Part shown: positions 59,335 to 64,000 of the stretch, piece after piece
Layout: each line of letters opens with the position of its first letter
How positions within the stretch are numbered: position 1 is the first letter of the stretch
Notes under the pieces: generated by a model
Told to the model about the DNA's origin: nothing
What the model saw: the letters and a program-made list of their open reading frames with translations, nothing else
The model's database searches: none
Made by a program: the position numbers and the translations under genes
From: Bacteroidales bacterium UBA4293
GTDB lineage: Bacteria; Bacteroidota; Bacteroidia; Bacteroidales; Bacteroidaceae
Assembly (NCBI GenBank): GCA_002395835.1
Contig: DGVD01000021.1
Location: 25,128 to 89,127 of the forward strand
Direction: 5' to 3'
Length of the DNA stretch: 64,000 nucleotides

Positions 59335-59591
59335 ATGCCTCAAATTAGTTTCTTTTATGAATTTACATCTGGATGAACTTTTCAGATCATCAGCCTCCGC
59401 ACTTTCATGCATGGTACGGTGATTATAAAGCCATAATCAATATAAAGGACGGAATTGTGAAAGGCGAGATGCCGGGAAGAGCATTGCGAATGATTTTGGA
59501 ATGGCTTGAAGAACATCGTGCAGAACTGATGGCCAATTGGGAAAAGGCACAGAAAGGTGAGCCACTTGACAAAATTGAACCTTTAAAATAA
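59335..59591 (+). pseudogene. DUF4160 protein, frameshifted near the N-terminus
   Basis: The family N-terminus is present at 59335 (MPQISFFYEFTSG, then TGA), and the rest continues in another frame from 59373 (MNFSDHQPPHFHAWYGDYKA to DKIEPLK). DUF4160 proteins normally run MPxIxxFYGxxI...DHxPPHFHAxYG without a break, so one base has been lost near 59365-59373. The 72-residue product from 59373 retains the PPHFHAWYG core and could still be made. It pairs with DUF2442, 7 bp downstream, an arrangement typical of a toxin-antitoxin-like module. Confidence 0.72.
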
Positions 59592-59598
59592 TGAGCCT

Positions 59599-59838
59599 AT
59601 GTTTATAGAAGTAATCAAAGCTAAATATTTAGATGGCTATAGGCTGCTGTTGCTATTCAACAATGGTGAGAAGAGAATTGTAGATTTGAGCAATTCTCTA
59701 AGAGGTTCTGTTTACGTTCCCTTGAAAGATATAAACTATTTCAAGCAATTCTCCATTAAGTTTAATACTGTGGAGTGGGAGAACGGAGCTGACTTTGCAC
59801 CAGAATATCTCTATGAGATAGGTACTGCTGCAACTTGA
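59599..59838 (+). CDS. DUF2442 protein
   Basis: 79 residues matching DUF2442 (VIKAKYLDGYRLLLLFNNGE; KQFSIKFNTVEWENGADFAP). These small proteins often follow DUF4160 genes and are thought to be the partner component of a toxin-antitoxin-like pair; the roles have not been settled from sequence. A collapsed REPIN lies 40 bp downstream. Confidence 0.85.
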   Translation: MFIEVIKAKYLDGYRLLLLFNNGEKRIVDLSNSLRGSVYVPLKDINYFKQFSIKFNTVEWENGADFAPEYLYEIGTAAT

Positions 59839-59878
59839 AATGCATTAAACACCCCAAAAGTCAAACTTCAAACGGGGA

Positions 59879-59908
59879 GGTTACAAGGGGACAGGTCCCC
59901 TTGTAACC
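59879..59908. repeat. Collapsed REPIN (30-bp palindrome)
   Basis: GGTTACAAGGGGAC and its complement GTCCCCTTGTAACC around a 2-nt centre (AG). It corresponds to the outer half of both arms of a REPIN joined at the shared GGGACAGGTCCC core, as deletion between the arms would leave. Confidence 0.75.
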
Positions 59909-60028
59909 TAGATGTAGCTTGCGACATATTTTGTTAACCTCTGCCACGATATGGCGCAGACTTTATGTATTTTTGCAAAAACTAAATAATATATGGCAGA
60001 CTAAAGAATAATTAATAATTATCTAAAT

Positions 60029-60724
60029 ATGAATATGACTATCAGTGATGTTACCCTAAAGTATCTTTGCCAAAAGTACCGTCATGATATTGGTACGGGC
60101 ACCAACAAATTCTTGCCAGGCATCAAAGTCCGCTATGTTGCAGCTAAAAAGAAATTCGGTTATGCCTATTTCGGCAATTTCTTTTTCTTTGGTGATGATT
60201 TTTATGTGTGGGAGAAAGATGAAAAGTATAGTGCAGATCATAATCAGGACATTGTCAACGCAGTTTTCGAAGATGAGTGCAAAGGGCGTGGATATGCCCG
60301 AAGAGTTATATTTGCTGGTGTTCTAACAATTTTTAAAGATTGCAATGGAGAGCCTATCTACACCGGTGATGTTATAAAGATAGAAGAGAATAATGAATAT
60401 ATACATTATTATGCTGTTGGTGCCTGGAGTCATGAGGATGGCGAAGGCGAATATTGCTTCATCCTTGACAATCATAACTGGTCATTGGAATATTGTCAAT
60501 ACCAAAATTATAAAATGACTCGCATGGGTACGGTGTTCTTCCAGTTGGATGTAAGTGATTCTATCGGAGTCAACCAACGTACTATGGACTTTAATGGTTG
60601 GAGAGATACTAAAGAAGAAACACAGCAGAAATTATTAATGGCAAAATATACCCCCAACTTCGACCAAGAACTATGGAAATATGAAGGACTTGAGATATTG
60701 GGAGTAGAATATGATTGGAGATAG
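60029..60724 (+). CDS. Uncharacterised 231-aa protein, YopX-like segment
   Basis: Residues about 100-170 (FKDCNGEPIYTGDVIKIEEN; DNHNWSLEYCQYQNYKM) resemble the YopX phage-protein fold, where a YTGDxI motif is typical. Rest unrecognised. It has no signal peptide and sits in a lineage-specific stretch with 190 bp upstream containing the collapsed REPIN. Confidence 0.6.
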   Translation: MNMTISDVTLKYLCQKYRHDIGTGTNKFLPGIKVRYVAAKKKFGYAYFGNFFFFGDDFYVWEKDEKYSADHNQDIVNAVFEDECKGRGYARRVIFAGVLTIFKDCNGEPIYTGDVIKIEENNEYIHYYAVGAWSHEDGEGEYCFILDNHNWSLEYCQYQNYKMTRMGTVFFQLDVSDSIGVNQRTMDFNGWRDTKEETQQKLLMAKYTPNFDQELWKYEGLEILGVEYDWR

Positions 60725-60898
60725 AATACTTACAACTATAAAAAAACAATTAAAATAAAACTATAATAAAATAATACAAAGTATTAATAATGAATTAAAT
60801 AACTTCTTATAAAGTTCTAACAAGTTTTAACAAAAAAAATTGTGGAGATTCACTTCTTTTGCATTACTTTCGCACTGGAATCAAAAAAAGGGAAAAAT

Positions 60899-61570
60899 AT
60901 GGAAGAACTGAAAAAACTACTGACAGACCCGTTTGATGGGAAAAGAACAGATGAAATTGCAAAGACAGTAGAAAATATTGCAAAGACTCTCTTCCGCGAT
61001 TATTACATAGACTGTAATGGAAAGAAATTTTACTTCGCAGAAATAGAATTCTATTATTGGCAAAACGATGAACTTGATAAAGGTTTCAACCAAGAATGGA
61101 ACAGGGTTACCTATCCTCGTATAAGTCAGGCTGGAGACTTCCTATTCCATCTAAGCGGTGTGGATATTTGCTTTAATAGTTATTACAATATAGATAACTT
61201 TGATGCCTCAGACCGGTTTGGTGGCATTCTAATCAGGTCCATTAGAGATGAAGCAGGTAATGTAACTGCAGGCCCTTGGAACTGTATGCTGAAGATTATA
61301 AATGAATGCAGAGGTGGAATGATGCCCCAAATATTGAAAGCAGATCAGTCTTGCAATATCGAAAAGAATATAAAATCCACTTATCGTGCTTTGGGAAAAG
61401 ATGATCAAAAAAAGGAAGAGGATAATCCTCTAAAACTTTGTTTCTATGATTCAAGTATTCCCAAAGATAAATGGGGAAACCAAATCAGAGTAACTTTGGT
61501 AAAAGATAAAGGTAAGCTGAAAAAGAACAAAAGTTCCTATAAAACAGACCGATTTGAACTGGAAGGATGA
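60899..61570 (+). CDS. Uncharacterised protein, 223 aa
   Basis: Start at 60899 (MEELKKLLTDPFDGKRTDEI); a longer frame from 60842 is rejected because a promoter-like TTACTTTCG lies inside it. Soluble, with FYFAEIEFYYWQNDELDKGF and DASDRFGGILIRSIRDEAGN. I do not recognise the family. It overlaps the deiminase gene start (ATGA), so the two are translationally coupled. Confidence 0.7.
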   Translation: MEELKKLLTDPFDGKRTDEIAKTVENIAKTLFRDYYIDCNGKKFYFAEIEFYYWQNDELDKGFNQEWNRVTYPRISQAGDFLFHLSGVDICFNSYYNIDNFDASDRFGGILIRSIRDEAGNVTAGPWNCMLKIINECRGGMMPQILKADQSCNIEKNIKSTYRALGKDDQKKEEDNPLKLCFYDSSIPKDKWGNQIRVTLVKDKGKLKKNKSSYKTDRFELEG

Positions 61571-62430
61571 TTACCGACCATCTTACTAATGCGGTTTTCT
61601 TCTCTGACTTGCTCCCTCGAAAATGTCCCCAGTTATATGAGAGGCTTCACCAGATTCTATCAGAGAACCACGTGAATCACAGGCTATTGTCGAACACCAA
61701 GGATATTTGGTGTAGAGACTATATGCCTATTCAGGCTCATGGGAATCATTTTGTGTTCTACAAATACCATCCGGACTACCTTCAAACGCCTTTCTATAAA
61801 CGGACCATCACCGATGTAAACCGTATAGATGGTATAGAATGTCTCCGCAGGGATAAGGTGACGGACTTGGATCTGGTAATGGATGGAGGTAATCTAGTGA
61901 AATGTGCCGATAAGGTAATCATGACAGAGAAAGTCTTTGTGGAGAACAAGGACAAGAAGCGGGAAACCGTAATAAAGTTTCTGGAAGAGGCGTTCCAATG
62001 CCCTTTCATCTTTCTTCCTTGGGATGAGAATGAGCCGCTAGGACATAGCGATGGCATTGTGCACTATATTGGCGGAAATAAGGTGCTGATGACCAACTAT
62101 GCCGACTTTGACCCTTCCATGGCACGCAGAATGAGGAATGTTTTGGAAAAGCACGTCGAAGTCATTACCCTCTCCTATCCTGTAAAAAGAATGCACTGGC
62201 GCAGCTGGGCTTATATCAATTACATGCAGATTGGGCCACTGGTCCTTGTCCCACAACTGAGATTACCAGAGGACGAGCTGGCTCTTGAACAAATAAAGGC
62301 TGTCCTCCCTGAATGTAAAGTGCTGGGAGTTCCTGCCCTGGAAGCCGTAAGGAAAGGTGGAGCCTTGAACTGTGTTTCCTGGAATGCATTCATCCCCCAT
62401 TTGAAGTTGCTACAAACAAAATTACCCTAA
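61567..62430 (+). CDS. Agmatine deiminase/PAD_porph-family protein
   Basis: 287 residues. Pentein-fold marks: WCRDYMPIQ (substrate-binding Arg/Asp), LVMDGGNLVKC, GHSDGIVHYIGGNKVLM (catalytic His and Asp), and a C-terminal GGALNCVSWN with the nucleophile Cys. The family hydrolyses guanidino groups (agmatine to N-carbamoylputrescine, or peptidylarginine). It is shorter than typical AguA (about 340 residues), so the substrate may differ. Confidence 0.82.
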   Translation: MITDHLTNAVFFSDLLPRKCPQLYERLHQILSENHVNHRLLSNTKDIWCRDYMPIQAHGNHFVFYKYHPDYLQTPFYKRTITDVNRIDGIECLRRDKVTDLDLVMDGGNLVKCADKVIMTEKVFVENKDKKRETVIKFLEEAFQCPFIFLPWDENEPLGHSDGIVHYIGGNKVLMTNYADFDPSMARRMRNVLEKHVEVITLSYPVKRMHWRSWAYINYMQIGPLVLVPQLRLPEDELALEQIKAVLPECKVLGVPALEAVRKGGALNCVSWNAFIPHLKLLQTKLP

Positions 62431-62504
62431 CCACTTCGATTTCGAGGGGTATAAATTTGGATGAGTCTTCAAAAAGGTGGACTTCATTCTCAAATGGGGG
62501 TCTA

Positions 62505-62873
62505 TTATTTAGTGGTGAAATAACCTAATGCCACGGACATTATTCCCAGCAGCACGCTTCCTATGGTATATAACGCAAACAGCGTGTAATGATTGGCCTG
62601 AAGCAGCACCAGTCCCTCTTTTGAGAACGTGGAAAAAGTGGTGAAACCGCCGCAGAAACCTACCATGAAAAGCAAGGAGAATGCCGGAGAAAGGTTCTGG
62701 AAACGACTGGTCAAGCCCCATAGGATGCCTATAAGCAGGCAACCCATAATGTTCACTACAAATGTTCCCCATGGGAAACCACTATGCGACTGCCCCAAGT
62801 AAAGAGATATGAGATAGCGGCACATGCCACCTATACCACTGCCTATTCCTACTAATATAAGATCCTTTATCAT
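62505..62873 (-). CDS. crcB: Fluoride exporter CrcB/FluC
   Basis: 122 residues, four membrane helices with the Fluc signatures: GIGSGIGGMCRYLIS, PWGTFVVNIMGC and GFCGGFTTFSTFSKEG. Forms an antiparallel dimeric channel that exports fluoride. Monocistronic here; no fluoride riboswitch was recognised upstream. Confidence 0.95.
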   Translation of the reverse strand: MIKDLILVGIGSGIGGMCRYLISLYLGQSHSGFPWGTFVVNIMGCLLIGILWGLTSRFQNLSPAFSLLFMVGFCGGFTTFSTFSKEGLVLLQANHYTLFALYTIGSVLLGIMSVALGYFTTK

Positions 62874-62894
62874 TTTTGCTTACTAAATTAGTGT

Positions 62895-62943
62895 AAATGG
62901 GGGGATTCTCAAATGGGGACAGATACAATTTGAGAAAGTCCCC
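62895..62943. repeat. TCTCAAATGGGGAC inverted repeat (second dispersed family)
   Basis: ATTCTCAAATGGGGAC (62905-62920) and ATTTGAGA with GTCCCC (62928-62943) form a nested inverted repeat. It has the same arms as the copies at 18789 and 29905, with a 7-nt centre. Another half copy (TTCTCAAATGGGGG) lies at about 62492-62505, at the crcB stop. Confidence 0.72.
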
Positions 62944-63191
62944 TGTAGTAGACTGATTTTAGTTGACTACTTTTAGTCTTAAAACCTAAAAGTTATTGAC
63001 TCGGTTCAATAATAAAACTGTAAATAATTTACTTAAACCTTTTAGTACTAAGATTAGTTGACTTCAAGTCCAGAGTAAAGCCAGATCGGGTTTTGCAGTC
63101 AAAGGCAAAGTTTTATCAGTCTTTGCATGCAAAGGTAAATAAATACCAGTGTTAGTCCAAGACATCCTCATATTTTTATTCAAATATCTTT

Positions 63192-64000
63192 TCATACTAA
63201 CCCGAGACTGCTTTTTATATACCTCTCCCTATAGCTAATCCAGTGCTTCTGACGTTCACCCGTCAGAAGCGCGGCCTGGCTGGGTGTTTGCATTCCGATG
63301 CTCATATGTGGGCGTTCATCGTTATAGAACAGGACTGCTGCATCCACTGCTGCCCTTACCTGCTGTATGGAGGTGAAATGGCTGTCCTTCAGCAGTTCGT
63401 TCTTCATTGTATTGTTGATGCGTTCTGCCTGTGGGTTGTCCTTGGGGTCTCCGCTCTGGGTCATGCTGATGACTATTCGGTTCGACTTCAGTCGGCTTAC
63501 GTATTGTTCGCTGGCATACTGCACACCCCGGTCGGAGTGATGTATCAGCATGCCCGGCTGCAACGCGCTGGACTTCAGGCGCTCCAGGGCCATATCCAGG
63601 GCCTGCAGCGGATATTTGGTCTCAAGGCTGTGCCCTACGCTCCATCCCACAATCTCCTCCGAGTAGGCATCCATGATGAGTGAGAGATAGCAGAAGTAGT
63701 ACTCCGAGCGGCTCCTCCAGATGGGGATATAGGTAATGTCGCTCACCCATATTTGGTTGGCCCTCGTGGGTATCAGGTCCTTCACCAGGTTGGGATAGGT
63801 AGGAAGGCCGTGGGTGGAGTCTGTGGTCCGCGGCTTACGCATGCGCCTGCGCACCTTCAAGCCGTACCTGTCTATGATTCCCTCGAAGCGCTCTCTGCCT
63901 ATGGAGGAAGCCTCTCCGAATTGGCGCTTGTACATGTGCCAGATCTTCTTGCCTCCTATTCCCGGGTCTTTGGCGCGGATGCTCTTGATGTAAGACAGGG
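63192..64000 (-). mobile_element. IS3-family transposase OrfB, partial (runs off the right edge)
   Basis: An open frame from 64000 down to the stop at 63192 encodes about 268 residues: HTH_21 part (IRAKDPGIGGKKIWHMYKRQ) and the rve integrase core with the DDE triad (VSDITYI, HHSDRGVQY, NPQAERINNTMKNE). Its 5' end, OrfA and the far inverted repeat lie outside the window. The left boundary is not certain; the AT-rich stretch 62945-63190 contains repeated TAGTTGACT/AGACTG motifs that may be the IS end and its surroundings. Confidence 0.9.

Noticed and set aside
62880..62895. Fluoride riboswitch upstream of crcB
   Set aside because: The upstream region holds the TCTCAAATGGGGAC repeat instead, with no riboswitch-like core that I can recognise.
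1..64000. tRNA, rRNA, tmRNA and RNase P genes
   Set aside because: No acceptor/T-arm patterns or conserved cores of these RNAs were recognised on reading either strand; an automated scan would be needed to exclude them fully.

Overview
The window looks like a chromosomal segment of a gut-type member of the Bacteroidales (Bacteroides, Phocaeicola or Prevotella relatives). The clues are the promoters (a TAnnTTTG -7 box, often with TTTG 18-20 bp upstream), the near absence of Shine-Dalgarno sequences, the secreted glycoside hydrolases and esterases, NrfHA respiration, hmuSTUV, the DUF4248-HU-smalltalk-M15 cassette and a Bacteroidetes type II-C CRISPR system. No rRNA or tRNA gene was recognised.

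Left part (1-31 kb): a partial Mks/Wadjet-type condensin operon; a non-coding block of four head-to-tail minus-strand promoter-hairpin-T-tract cassettes; an old-yellow-enzyme reductase with an OFA-family transporter; a Crp/Fnr regulator divergent from nrfH-nrfA-resB-ccsA (nitrite ammonification plus its haem-attachment system); a polysaccharide section (GH127, carboxylesterase, CE1-like esterase, acetylxylan-type esterase, GH43) interrupted by a GuaA lacking its glutaminase domain and by an ECF sigma/membrane-protein pair; then a DUF389 protein and hmuVUTS, the haem-dechelation module, here without hmuY/hmuR.

Middle (30-45 kb): an AraC regulator divergent from a five-gene tripartite efflux operon (TolC, HlyD, double ATPase, two permeases); then a complete II-C CRISPR-Cas locus. 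Its array has 19 identical 47-bp repeats plus one degenerate repeat. The array reads on the + strand toward cas2-cas1-cas9, which lie on the minus strand; a tracrRNA gene is divergent from cas9. Every repeat contains a good match to the Bacteroidales promoter, placed to transcribe the following spacer.

Right part (45-64 kb): an accessory region with two genes sharing a C-terminal domain, an RepA-type ATPase and a CHC2/Toprim primase (mobile-element-type replication genes), an MntA-HepT toxin-antitoxin pair, the DUF4248/HU/smalltalk/M15 cassette, a run of lineage-specific secreted and membrane proteins, a probable three-hairpin non-coding RNA, a frameshifted DUF4160 with DUF2442, an agmatine-deiminase-like gene, a fluoride channel, and a truncated IS3-family transposase at the right edge.

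Three dispersed repeat families link the regions: REPIN-like 96-102 bp inverted pairs (four copies plus one collapsed copy), a TCTCAARTGGGGAC inverted repeat, and the promoter-hairpin-T-tract cassettes (seven copies). One REPIN arm supplies the C-terminus and stop codon of the AraC gene, and one copy of the second family overlaps the hmuS promoter.
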